Shown piece by piece: positions 43,880-51,227 of a stretch of DNA of 64,000 bases (positions within the stretch are counted from its first letter, which is position 1; the number at the start of each line of letters is the position of its first letter). A program made the translations under genes and the position numbers. The notes below the pieces were generated by a model, which saw nothing but the letters and a program-made list of their open reading frames with translations, was not told the origin of the DNA and made no database searches. Source of the DNA: VRUE01 sp963824215 (GTDB taxonomy: Bacteria > Actinomycetota > Thermoleophilia > Solirubrobacterales > 70-9); assembly GCA_963824215.1 (NCBI GenBank), contig CAWGOE010000001.1, positions 1-64,000 of the forward strand. The letters are read 5' to 3'.

Positions 43880-44482
43880 ATGGCTTCCAGGACCCCTCTC
43901 CTCACTAGAAATGAGATCGCTGAGATCAGCGGTGTCTCGATCAATGCCGTGAATAAGGCGCTTGAGCAGCGGGTCGCCAAGGCGCGACGGCAGCGAGGGC
44001 GCACATTGCTAGCCGCGGATGAGGCGGCAGCGCTGGCGCTTCTCTCGGAACTTCCGATCAACTTGTCGATCAAGCTCAAGCGCGAGGTCCGAAACTGGAT
44101 CGTCAAGCGGAATCCCGCCAAAGCGGAGGAGTTTGAGCTTTCCCGGGCGCTGCGGGTTGCCATGACTGAGAACGCCGCTGATGTCGCCAAGCGGGCGTTC
44201 GACTATGTGGGCTTGCGCGAGCAATATGTCGAGGTCGATCGAGACAAGATGGGAGGTGCCCCGGTTATCCGAGGAACGCGAGTCCCCGTGCGAACCCTGG
44301 CCCAGCTTGTCGAGGGCGGAGAGGGCCGCAAAACGCTCAGGGAGGACTACCCCCACATCCCAGAGGAGGCGTACGACGTTGCAGTCCTTTGGGCGAGGGG
44401 TAATCCGCGGCGGGGGCGTCCGGTCGGGGGCCTCGGACCCGAGCCAATGGCCACGCGGTGGCGTGAAGCTTTGGATCGATGA
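43880..44482 (+). CDS. DUF433 family antitoxin
   Basis: 200 residues: N-terminal helix-turn-helix-like segment (TPLLTRNEIAEISGVSINAVNKALEQRV), then the DUF433 region (YVEVDRDKMGGAPVIRGTRVPVRTLAQLVEGGEGRKTLREDYPHIPEEAYDVAVLWARGN). Next to a DUF5615 gene it is the antitoxin of a VapBC-like pair. It has an MerR-like front extension that is longer than the usual 75-residue DUF433 protein and may serve operator binding. Confidence 0.82.
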   Translation: MASRTPLLTRNEIAEISGVSINAVNKALEQRVAKARRQRGRTLLAADEAAALALLSELPINLSIKLKREVRNWIVKRNPAKAEEFELSRALRVAMTENAADVAKRAFDYVGLREQYVEVDRDKMGGAPVIRGTRVPVRTLAQLVEGGEGRKTLREDYPHIPEEAYDVAVLWARGNPRRGRPVGGLGPEPMATRWREALDR

Positions 44483-44801
44483 GTGCCTGTCTCCAACTCT
44501 CGTAGCGCGAGCCAATCGTCGCGGTTACTGGGCAACCTGCAATCGAGACCGGGACTTGCTCGGCGTCGCCGACAAGAACCTTCACGCGCTGGTCATCGAT
44601 GAAGAGGCCGTCTTCGCCACCAACGATGAGGCTGATTTCGTTGCGCTCTACAAGTGGATCGATCTGCACACCGGCCTCCTGATCCTGCCTCAGGCCGACA
44701 GGCGCGAGGCACTCTGGCCTCTGCTCGATGCCGCGCTCGACTACATCGAGCGGCAGGCCAAGGCAGTGGCCGAGACAGCCGCCGAGTGGGATGCTCAATA
44801 G
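44463..44801 (+). CDS. DUF5615 PIN-like toxin
   Basis: 112 residues from GTG 44463 (VKLWIDECLSPTLVARANRRGYWATCNRDRDLLGVADKNLHALVIDEEAVFATNDEADFVAL). It shows the DECLSP and TNDxDF motifs of the DUF5615 fold, which is related to PIN nucleases. It overlaps the end of the DUF433 gene by 20 bp. Probable RNase toxin that helps retain the element. Confidence 0.82.
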   Translation: MKLWIDECLSPTLVARANRRGYWATCNRDRDLLGVADKNLHALVIDEEAVFATNDEADFVALYKWIDLHTGLLILPQADRREALWPLLDAALDYIERQAKAVAETAAEWDAQ

Positions 44802-44860
44802 GCGGGTCGAGATCGATCCGAGCGGCACAGCCACGCACGAAGACCTGCCCGACGCCGGGT

Positions 44861-44893
44861 AAGGAGATCCTCGGCAAGCTGATGGGGTTGTAG
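44861..44893 (+). repeat. Attachment-site repeat 3 (attR, right end of the composite element)
   Basis: 33 bp from AAGGAGATCC to GGGGTTGTAG identical to the other two copies; the three bases ahead of it differ. The GNAT gene that follows is probably the native neighbour of the acyl-CoA dehydrogenase gene. Confidence 0.92.
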
Positions 44894-44914
44894 GACGGCG
44901 TTTATGCTCCCGAC

Positions 44915-45343
44915 TTGACCGGCGAGCAGATCACCGTACGTCGTTGCCGACAATCTGATGTGCCGGCTGTATTGGGCTTGTGGGAACAGGCTCGAAGTGA
45001 GCACGCGAGTACGCCCGACCAGCTTGATGACGTTGAGCGCTTGGTCGCGGATTCCCCCGCTGCCCTCCTAGTTGCCGAGCGTGGCGGAGAGATCGTCGGG
45101 GCCTTGATCGCCGCTTGGGACGGATGGCGAGGCAACATGTACCGACTCGCTGTTTGCGATGGGCATCGGCGGCAAGGCATCGGCCTCGCGCTGACGCGGG
45201 CCGGCGAGGAGTACCTGCGCCAGTGCGGCGTCCATAGCGTGACTGCTCTGGTCGCCTTCGACGACGAGGTGGCAGGGGGCTTCTGGGACTCGGCTGGCTA
45301 CCCGATCGATCGAGAGATTGGCCGGCGAGTCCGCAACCTGTAG
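44915..45343 (+). CDS. GNAT family N-acetyltransferase
   Basis: 142 residues from TTG 44915: TGEQITVRRCRQSDVPAVLGLWEQARSEHA, then LAVCDGHRRQGIGLALTRAGEEYL, the acetyl-CoA-binding Q/RxxGxG/A segment, and a C-terminal AFDDEVAGGFWDSAGYPIDREIGR. The substrate is unknown. Chromosomal gene adjacent to the right end of the element. Confidence 0.82.
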   Translation: MTGEQITVRRCRQSDVPAVLGLWEQARSEHASTPDQLDDVERLVADSPAALLVAERGGEIVGALIAAWDGWRGNMYRLAVCDGHRRQGIGLALTRAGEEYLRQCGVHSVTALVAFDDEVAGGFWDSAGYPIDREIGRRVRNL

Positions 45344-45404
45344 GTCTCCGCGTTGCAGTTGGTCCTTGCCTTGCGCCGGGAGAGTAAGGGGGCCGAAGGC
45401 ACGT

Positions 45405-45764
45405 TCAGGCGGGATGCTCGAGCACGTCCATGCGGACTATGAGGCCGTCCTCGAAGCGGTAACGGTGGAGGACGTGAGTGTCGGACTGGAGCTCGTCCGT
45501 CCTCGCGTCGCGGACCACCTGGTGGACGGTCACCGTGATGCTGCCGTCCGGGTCGCGGTCGAAGCGCTCGGGCTCGACCGTGCCCGAGATCTGCTCGAAC
45601 TGGCGACGCCAGTAATCGCGGACCGCCTCGCGGCCAATCACTCTCCCTCCCTCCCAGGCCTTCGGCCAATCGACTTCCGGATGCATCAGCGCCAGTACCG
45701 TCTCGATGTCGCGGGCGTTGAAGGCCGTGTAGGTGGCGCGCAGGATGTCCTCGTCGCTGCTCAC
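45405..45764 (-). CDS. SnoaL/NTF2-like protein
   Basis: 119 residues from GTG 45764: VSSDEDILRATYTAFNARDIETVLALMHPEVDWPKAWEGGRVIGREAVRDYWRRQF, then VTVHQVVRDARTDELQSDTHVLHRYRFEDGLIVRMDVLE. A SnoaL-fold protein of unknown substrate, divergent from the next NTF2-like gene. Confidence 0.75.
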   Translation of the reverse strand: MSSDEDILRATYTAFNARDIETVLALMHPEVDWPKAWEGGRVIGREAVRDYWRRQFEQISGTVEPERFDRDPDGSITVTVHQVVRDARTDELQSDTHVLHRYRFEDGLIVRMDVLEHPA

Positions 45765-45863
45765 AGACGAGATGGTACGAGTGACGACCGAACGGTTGCG
45801 ACGAATTGAGTGCCCGCCCGCGCTAGCTTTCCGCCTAGACCGATCCCGGCAAAGGAGGCCGCG

Positions 45864-46319
45864 ATGTTGTCCTGGCTGGCCAAGAAGATGATCGCTCGCA
45901 ACATGGCGAGGGCGAGCGCCGGCGACCTCGGGCCGACGCTGAAAATGGATGCCGAGGACGTCAGGTTTCGCTTCCCCGGCGACAGCTCGTGGGGTGGGGA
46001 GTTCAAGGGCAAGACCGAGTTGGAGCCTTGGCTGCAGCGTTTCGCCGACACGGGCCTGCAGATCTCCCCCGACGAGGTCGTGCTCAAGGGCTTCCCCTGG
46101 AAGCAGACGATCTGCATCCGCGGCACCGATCACCTCGACACGCCCGAGGGCGAGCGCGTCTACGAGAACCGGTACGTGATCTGGGGGCGGCTCTCCTGGG
46201 GCCTCCTGCGCGAGTACGAGGTCTACGAGGACACGCAGAAATCGAAAGCGCTCGACCAGTACCTGGCCTCCACCGGCGATGTCCTCAGCCAGCGAGCGAT
46301 GGGCGAAGGCTCCTCCTGA
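45864..46319 (+). CDS. SnoaL/NTF2-like protein
   Basis: 151 residues from ATG 45864 with an AAAGGAGG ribosome-binding site. LSWLAKKMIARNMARASAGDLGPTLKMDAEDVRFRFPGDSSWGGEFKGKTELEPWLQRFADTG, then ENRYVIWGRLSWGLLREYEVYEDTQ. It resembles SnoaL-like ketosteroid isomerase-fold proteins. Function unknown. Confidence 0.7.
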   Translation: MLSWLAKKMIARNMARASAGDLGPTLKMDAEDVRFRFPGDSSWGGEFKGKTELEPWLQRFADTGLQISPDEVVLKGFPWKQTICIRGTDHLDTPEGERVYENRYVIWGRLSWGLLREYEVYEDTQKSKALDQYLASTGDVLSQRAMGEGSS

Positions 46320-46345
46320 GCGCCGGGTCCCACGTCGGCCTCGCC

Positions 46346-46999
46346 GTGGCGCTCTGCCTCTGCGCCTGCGCGTTTGGGCTGGGCTCGATCTCCAGTGCCA
46401 CCCCGGCCAACTCGCCCCAACAGCTCCGCCCCCAGATCACGCGCTGGCTGATCCCCTTCTCGCCGAAGCGCAAGCACGAGATGGCCGCTTACTCCGCGCG
46501 CCACTACGGCGAACGCACCTGGCGCCTGCGCCATCCACGCGTGATCGTCGAGCACTTCGCTGAAGCCGGCACCGCGGCGGCGGTCTACAACACCTTCGCC
46601 CCCGACCACAACGACCCGGAGCTGCACGAGCTGCCCAATGTCTGCGCCCACTTCGTCGTCTCCTCGTCGGGGCGAATCTTCCAGCTCGTCAACCTGAGGA
46701 CCCGCTGCCGGCACACCGTCGGGCTCAACTGGACTGCGATTGGCATCGAGCACACCGGCTTCAGCGATGCCGACGTACTCGGCAACCGCCGCCAGATGCG
46801 CGCCTCGCTGCGGCTGACGCGCTACCTGCGCTGCCGCTTCCAAATCAAGAGGAGCAACGTGATCGGCCACGCGGAGAGCCTCAGCTCGCCCTACCATCGA
46901 GAGCGCATCGTGAGCCTGCGACGTCAGACCCATGGAGACTGGAAGCACCCCTCGATGCGGGTCTACCGGCGCAAGCTTCGCAAGCTGGGTAGTTGCTGA
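46346..46999 (+). CDS. N-acetylmuramoyl-L-alanine amidase (Amidase_2/PGRP-type), exported
   Basis: A signal peptide (VALCLCACAFGLGSISSATPA) from GTG 46346, though an earlier non-ATG start is possible. The catalytic domain has RVIVEHFAEAGTAAAVYNTF, HFVVSSSGRIFQLVNLRTRCRHTVGLNWTAIGIEHTGFSD and NVIGHAESLSSPYH. Histidines in VEHF, RHTVG and GHAES are the likely zinc ligands. It should cleave peptide side chains from peptidoglycan. Its stop overlaps the next start (TGATG). Confidence 0.78.
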   Translation: MALCLCACAFGLGSISSATPANSPQQLRPQITRWLIPFSPKRKHEMAAYSARHYGERTWRLRHPRVIVEHFAEAGTAAAVYNTFAPDHNDPELHELPNVCAHFVVSSSGRIFQLVNLRTRCRHTVGLNWTAIGIEHTGFSDADVLGNRRQMRASLRLTRYLRCRFQIKRSNVIGHAESLSSPYHRERIVSLRRQTHGDWKHPSMRVYRRKLRKLGSC

Positions 47000-47808
47000 T
47001 GCCTCACCGCAACGCCCACCTCAACACGATCGAGAGTTCGCGGCGCCTGTTCGAACTCGACCCAGGCGTCGAGATCGAGCGCGGCGAGGGCTGGCTGTTC
47101 GGCGCCGGGCGCTCGACGCACCCGGTGATCTCGAATGCCGCCTTCCGCAGCGACGACGAACTCGACCCGAGGGAGTTCGTCGAGCGGGCGCGGGCCTTCT
47201 TCACTCCGCGCGGGCGTGGCTTCGCGATCTGGACCAGGGCGGGAACGGCGGAGGACGCGGAGCTGATCGCCGCGGTAGAGGAGGCGGGCCTTCAGAACGT
47301 CTACGCGATGCCCCAGATGGTCCTGGAGGGGGATGCCGCAACCCGCGCACTGGCCTCCGACGTCGAGCCCGCTGACGAGATCGAGCTGCGTCGCGTCAGC
47401 ACGGAGGACGACGCCGCCGAGTACTGGCGGGTCGCCATCGAGTCGTACGCCGACCTCGGTTTCCCGCCGGAAATCTTTGCCTTCTACGAGAACAACGAAT
47501 ACCTCTGGGCTGACGGCGCCGCCGCCTTCCTCGCCAACCTCGATGGCCGCCCTGCCGGGATCTCGATGACGATCGTCAGTCACGGGGTGGCTGGGATCTA
47601 TTGGGTCGGCACCACGGAGGAGGCACGAGGCCGGGGGCTCGGGCGAATGATGACCGCGGCTGCCATCGACGCCGGATTCGAGCTGGGCGCAACCTCGGCC
47701 GCGCTCCAGGCATCGCCGATGGGTGAGAGCCTCTACCGGCAGATGGGCTTCGAGACGGTCTTCGACTACCACCTGTACATGTGCCGGGTGCCGGAAGCGG
47801 ACGAGTGA
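46999..47808 (+). CDS. GNAT family N-acetyltransferase
   Basis: 269 residues. The N-terminal half is a diverged GNAT fold (HPVISNAAFRSDDELDPREFVERARAFF) and the C-terminal half carries the acetyl-CoA loop: IYWVGTTEEARGRGLGRMMTAAAIDAGFELGATSAALQAS, ending LYRQMGFETVFDYHLYM. The tandem architecture is frequent in Actinobacteria. The substrate is unknown. It overlaps the VOC gene start by 4 bp. Confidence 0.82.
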   Translation: MPHRNAHLNTIESSRRLFELDPGVEIERGEGWLFGAGRSTHPVISNAAFRSDDELDPREFVERARAFFTPRGRGFAIWTRAGTAEDAELIAAVEEAGLQNVYAMPQMVLEGDAATRALASDVEPADEIELRRVSTEDDAAEYWRVAIESYADLGFPPEIFAFYENNEYLWADGAAAFLANLDGRPAGISMTIVSHGVAGIYWVGTTEEARGRGLGRMMTAAAIDAGFELGATSAALQASPMGESLYRQMGFETVFDYHLYMCRVPEADE

Positions 47809-48233
47809 AGCAGCGTGTAAACCTGGTCACGCTCGGGGTCACCGACCTCGGACGCGCGCGTCACTTCTACGAAGCGCTCGGCTGGACGACCGGCGCAGAC
47901 CCCGGCGACGACGTCGTCTTCTTCCAGGCCGGCGAGATGGTGGTCGCACTCTGGGACCGGACGCGGCTGGCCGAAGACAGTTGTGTGGAGGATTCGCCTG
48001 GCTGGGGCGGAGTGACGCTCGCCTTCAACTTCGGCTCCCGCGAGGAGGTCGACGTCGCGACCGAGCAGGCTCGCCAGGCGGGCGCGCACATCGGGCGCGA
48101 GCCGGCCGAGACCTTCTGGGGCGGCTACAGCGCCGTCTTCGTCGACCCTGACGGCCACCCGTGGGAGGTTGCCCACAATCCGCACTGGACCATCACCGAG
48201 GACGGTGGCCTCCGGCTCGGATCAGGAGATTGA
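47805..48233 (+). CDS. VOC superfamily (glyoxalase-like) protein
   Basis: 142 residues from GTG 47805 (VKQRVNLVTLGVTDLGRARHFYEALGW), with GVTLAFNFGSREEVD and a terminal FVDPDGHPWEVAHNPHW, typical vicinal-oxygen-chelate repeats with the His/Glu ligands. It is translationally coupled to the GNAT gene. The substrate is not evident; such stand-alone proteins act in detoxification or antibiotic binding. Confidence 0.8.
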   Translation: MKQRVNLVTLGVTDLGRARHFYEALGWTTGADPGDDVVFFQAGEMVVALWDRTRLAEDSCVEDSPGWGGVTLAFNFGSREEVDVATEQARQAGAHIGREPAETFWGGYSAVFVDPDGHPWEVAHNPHWTITEDGGLRLGSGD

Positions 48234-48254
48234 CGCGGCGCCTAGGATGCCGGC

Positions 48255-48695
48255 GTGATCTACCTGCTGCGACACGGCGAGGCCGAGCAGGGCACTGGCG
48301 ATGATGCGGCGCGACGGCTGACCGCAAAGGGCGAGCGACAATCCGAGGAGGCCGGGGAGGCATTGGCCCGGCTCGGCGTGAAGATCGACACCTGCCTGAC
48401 CAGCCCGAAGGTACGTGCGGCCGACACCGCCAAGCTCGCCTGCAGGGCGCTCGAGGTCGAGCCAGAAGTCGCCGCGAGTCTGAGCGGCGGAGAATTCGAC
48501 TCGGGCGACCTGGCAGCGGGCCGCGGCGAAACGATGCTGGTCGGCCACGAGCCCTCCCTCTCGGGCGAGCTCGCCCGACTCACCGGCGCCAAGGTGAAGC
48601 TGCGCAAGGGCGGCTTGGCGATCATCGACGGAGGCACGCTGCTAGCGCTGTTGCGACCGAACGATCTGGCCGCAATCGCCGCTTCCAGAGGTTGA
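48255..48695 (+). CDS. SixA-like phosphohistidine phosphatase (histidine phosphatase family)
   Basis: 146 residues from GTG 48255 (VIYLLRHGEAEQGTGDDAARRLTAKGERQSEEAG). The catalytic RHG is followed by LTSPKVRAADTAKLAC and the second catalytic His in TMLVGHEPSLSGELARL. The length is that of SixA, which removes phosphate from histidine in phospho-relays. A terminator hairpin follows. Confidence 0.82.
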   Translation: MIYLLRHGEAEQGTGDDAARRLTAKGERQSEEAGEALARLGVKIDTCLTSPKVRAADTAKLACRALEVEPEVAASLSGGEFDSGDLAAGRGETMLVGHEPSLSGELARLTGAKVKLRKGGLAIIDGGTLLALLRPNDLAAIAASRG

Positions 48696-48715
48696 GGAAA
48701 TCGCCGGGCAAACAG

Positions 48716-48762
48716 GTGCCCCGGCTATTCATGGGAGGTCAACAGCCGGGGCACACTGTTTT
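48716..48762 (+). terminator. Rho-independent terminator after the SixA gene
   Basis: 11-bp perfect stem, GTGCCCCGGCT at 48716-48726 and AGCCGGGGCAC at 48744-48754, 17-base loop, followed by ACTGTTTT. It would end the GNAT-VOC-SixA transcript. Confidence 0.75.
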
Positions 48763-49010
48763 GCGATCGCTTCTGCGACGCGGCGTATTGTCTATCAGAC
48801 ATACACACGCAAATCGCGGTGGCACTCGCGTTTTATTGTTGCGAATGACACTAATACAAACCTTTAGTGCCACTCATAAAAGCCAGTAACGGAACAGTTG
48901 CGTGTTTGTCAGGCGTAAATGGCGACCGACTGGCCAGTCAACCAGGATCGTTCGGTTGCCTGTAGCCTCCCCGCCGACTTCACCGACCGAAACAGGAGAA
49001 CGCAGATCGA
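48763..49010. other. AT-rich non-coding region upstream of an SDR gene
   Basis: No gene is supported. The stretch 48780-48900 is much richer in A and T than the surroundings. It holds an inverted repeat GTGGCACT (48819-48826) / AGTGCCAC (48866-48873), a 12-bp palindrome at 48928 and a ribosome-binding AGGAGAA just before the SDR ATG. I expect a regulated promoter here; exact -35 and -10 boxes cannot be assigned. Confidence 0.5.
48928..48939. promoter_or_regulatory. Perfect 12-bp palindrome, candidate TetR-type operator
   Basis: GACTGGCCAGTC, 71 bp upstream of the SDR start. It matches the core of the palindrome in front of the nitrilase-tetR operon (GACTGACCAGTC) at 11 of 12 positions, which suggests control by the same or a related TetR protein. 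Confidence 0.5.
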
Positions 49011-49841
49011 ATGGGACTTCTTGATGGGAAAGCGGCGATCGTCACCGGCTCAGCTCGGGGAATCGGCCGTGCCACCGCAGAACTCTTCGCCAGCGAGGGC
49101 GCCAAGGTACTGATCAACGACCTCGACGCCGACGTCGCCGAGCAGGCAGCCGGCGAGGTCGCCGGCGAAACCGCGGTATTCGCCGGCGACCTGACCAAGC
49201 CCGACGCGGCCGACCAGCTCGTCGCCGCCGGCGTCGATGCCTTCGGCGCGATCGACATCGTCGTCAACAACGCCGGCTACACCTGGGACGGCGTAGCGCA
49301 CCGGATGACCGACGAGCAGTTCCAGGCGATGCTCGACATCCACACCGTCGTTCCCTTCCGGGTTGCCCGCGCCCTCGCCCCGCACTGGCGCGAGGCAGCG
49401 AAGGCTGAGAGGGGCGAAGACAAAGAGGTCTTCCGCAAGCTGATCAACATCTCCTCGACCTCGGGCACGATGGGCAACGCCGGCCAGATCAACTACTCGG
49501 CCGCCAAGATGGCCGTCGTCGGCATGACCAAAACCCTGGCCAAGGAGTGGGGCCAGTTCAAGATCAACGTCAACGCCGTCGCCTTCGGCTTCGTCGAAAC
49601 CCGCCTCACCGCCGCCAAAGAGGAGGGCGGCGAGATGACCGCCCCCGGCGGCGAGAAGATCGAGCTCGGCATCCCCGAGCAGATGCGGGCGATGGCCTCG
49701 GCAATCATCCCGCTCGGCCGCCCGGCGACGCCGATCGAGGCCTCCGGCCCGGTCCTCTTCCTCGCCTCGCCCCTGGCGAACTACGTGCACGGCCAGGTGC
49801 TGAACGTCACCGGCGGCATGTTCGGAGGGATGTACACCTGA
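49011..49841 (+). CDS. FabG-like short-chain dehydrogenase/reductase
   Basis: 276 residues: MGLLDGKAAIVTGSARGIGRATAELFASEGAKVLINDLD, DIVVNNAGYTWDG, then ISSTSGTMGNAGQINYSAAKMAVVGMTKTLAKEW with the catalytic Ser, Tyr and Lys, and a C-terminal VHGQVLNVTGG. It belongs to the 3-oxoacyl-ACP reductase-like group. A candidate TetR operator precedes it. It is coupled to the following nitroreductase gene. Confidence 0.88.
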   Translation: MGLLDGKAAIVTGSARGIGRATAELFASEGAKVLINDLDADVAEQAAGEVAGETAVFAGDLTKPDAADQLVAAGVDAFGAIDIVVNNAGYTWDGVAHRMTDEQFQAMLDIHTVVPFRVARALAPHWREAAKAERGEDKEVFRKLINISSTSGTMGNAGQINYSAAKMAVVGMTKTLAKEWGQFKINVNAVAFGFVETRLTAAKEEGGEMTAPGGEKIELGIPEQMRAMASAIIPLGRPATPIEASGPVLFLASPLANYVHGQVLNVTGGMFGGMYT

Positions 49842-50326
49842 GCGCCGCGGCAGCAGAGGGCAGGTCAGAAGTCCGCTATCTGGACTTGGCGGACCGGATC
49901 TGGCCTGTCCTCAACCGCGCCGCCGGCGTCCACACCTGGCTCTACCGCAAGACCGGTGGGCGCGTCGGGCACGACATCCCCGGCGTGCGGGGGAAGATGG
50001 CGCTGCTCGATCACGTCGGGGCGAAGAGCGGCACGCTGCGAACGTCGCCGCTGCTCTACTTCCCCGACGGCGAGAACGTGGTGCTCGTCGCCTCCAAAGG
50101 TGGCTTTCCCAAGCATCCGGCCTGGTACCACAACCTGATCGCCAACCCGGACACGACGGTGCAGGTCGGCGGCGGGCTACGGCAGGTCCACGCCCGTATT
50201 GCCGACCCCGAGGAGCGCGAGCGCCTCTGGCCTCTCGCGCTGAAGCAGTACCGCGGCTACGCCGACTACCAGGCGCGCAGCAAAGGTCGCGAAATCCCCC
50301 TGGTCATCCTCGAACCACGCAGCTAG
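49838..50326 (+). CDS. F420-dependent nitroreductase (Ddn/deazaflavin family)
   Basis: About 160 residues. DLADRIWPVLNRAAGVHTWLYRKTGGRVGHDIPGVRGKMALLDHVGAKSGTLRTSPLLYFPDG matches the PF04075 fold, then VLVASKGGFPKHPAWYHNLIANPDTTVQV is the conserved F420-binding part. The family uses reduced F420, consistent with an actinobacterial host. The start is unclear: a CTG at 49838 overlapping the SDR stop, or a TTG further inside. Confidence 0.8.
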   Translation: MSAAAAEGRSEVRYLDLADRIWPVLNRAAGVHTWLYRKTGGRVGHDIPGVRGKMALLDHVGAKSGTLRTSPLLYFPDGENVVLVASKGGFPKHPAWYHNLIANPDTTVQVGGGLRQVHARIADPEERERLWPLALKQYRGYADYQARSKGREIPLVILEPRS

Positions 50327-50327
50327 C

Positions 50328-51182
50328 TCAGTCCTTCGGTCGCCGTTCCTCGGCAACCGGCTCGCCGCCTCTGGCGATCGCTTCAGGCGGCCAGGGTCCG
50401 GCCCAGTTGTCGCGTGCTCCATCGATCGTGATCGTCGTGCCCGAGAAGAAGTCGCCCGCCGGTGAGGCCAGGTAGGCGACCAGCCAGGCCATCTCCTCAG
50501 CCCGGCCCGCGCGGCCGATCGGGATCGAGCGCTCGAGGTTGTCGACGACCACCTGCGGATACTTGGTCAGCAGCGTCTCGGTGGCGAATTGGCCGGCGGC
50601 CAGCGCGCAGGTCTTGATCCCGAAGCGCGCCCACTCGATGGCGAGCGTCCGCATCATGTTCTCGACCGCCGCCCGCGCCGCCCCCGAGTGGACCATCCCC
50701 GGCATGCCGTTGTGGGGCGAGAGGGTGACGCTGAGCACCTTGCCGCCGCCCTGCGGGATGAAGGCCTTGGTCGCTGCTGCGTGGGTCATCAGCCAGGTGC
50801 CCTGCACGTTCAGCTCGATCACCGTGCGGAAGCCTTTCGGGCTGATCGACTCGGCCGGGGCGAGGAACTGGCCACCGGCATTGTTGACGAGGACGTCGAG
50901 GCGGCCGTGGCGCTCGAGCAGGCCATCGAAGAACGCCTCGACTGCCTCCTCATCGCGGATGTCAAGGGTCTCGTGCTCGAAGGAACCGGCGAGACCCTCG
51001 GCCAAACCCGCCGTCTCGGCCAGCGGCGCCTCGCGCCGCCCGCAGCCGATCACGGCGGCGCCGAGCCGGGCGAGCTCGAGTGCGGTCTCCCGGCCCAGGC
51101 CGCTGCCGGCGCCGGACACCAGGCAGACCTGGCCGGCAAGCAGACCCCCCCTGAAGATGCGCGAATCAGTGCTTTCAGCCAT
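50328..51182 (-). CDS. Short-chain dehydrogenase/reductase
   Basis: 284 residues from ATG 51182 (MAESTDSRIFRGGLLAGQVCLVSGAGSGLGRETALELA). VLVNNAGGQFLAPAESIS and a region VLSVTLSPHNGMPGMVHSGAARAAVENMMRTLAIEW follow. The usual catalytic YxxxK is HSGAARAA, so the Tyr and Lys are both replaced, as in 2,4-dienoyl-CoA reductase-like SDRs with an ARAAVENM helix. It probably reduces an unsaturated acyl-CoA; this is an inference from the motif pattern. Confidence 0.82.
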   Translation of the reverse strand: MAESTDSRIFRGGLLAGQVCLVSGAGSGLGRETALELARLGAAVIGCGRREAPLAETAGLAEGLAGSFEHETLDIRDEEAVEAFFDGLLERHGRLDVLVNNAGGQFLAPAESISPKGFRTVIELNVQGTWLMTHAAATKAFIPQGGGKVLSVTLSPHNGMPGMVHSGAARAAVENMMRTLAIEWARFGIKTCALAAGQFATETLLTKYPQVVVDNLERSIPIGRAGRAEEMAWLVAYLASPAGDFFSGTTITIDGARDNWAGPWPPEAIARGGEPVAEERRPKD

Positions 51183-51227
51183 CGATGGCAGCCTATAGCC
51201 GACCTGAACCGGGGTAATGTCAGCGCG

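Larger units (their letters stand above)
36246..44893. mobile_element. Composite integrative element in tandem at an acyl-CoA dehydrogenase 3' end
   Basis: Bounded by att repeats 1 and 3, with repeat 2 in between. Segment A (36246-43838) carries integrase, excisionase-like protein, regulators, DUF4145 with an IS481 insertion, PIN toxin-antitoxin and Abi-C-like genes. Segment B (43839-44893) has only a DUF433/DUF5615 pair. No conjugation, replication or phage structural genes are visible. Base composition and codon use look milder and more AT-rich than the surrounding genes, especially at 38.8-42.0 kb, as expected for transferred DNA. Confidence 0.9.
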
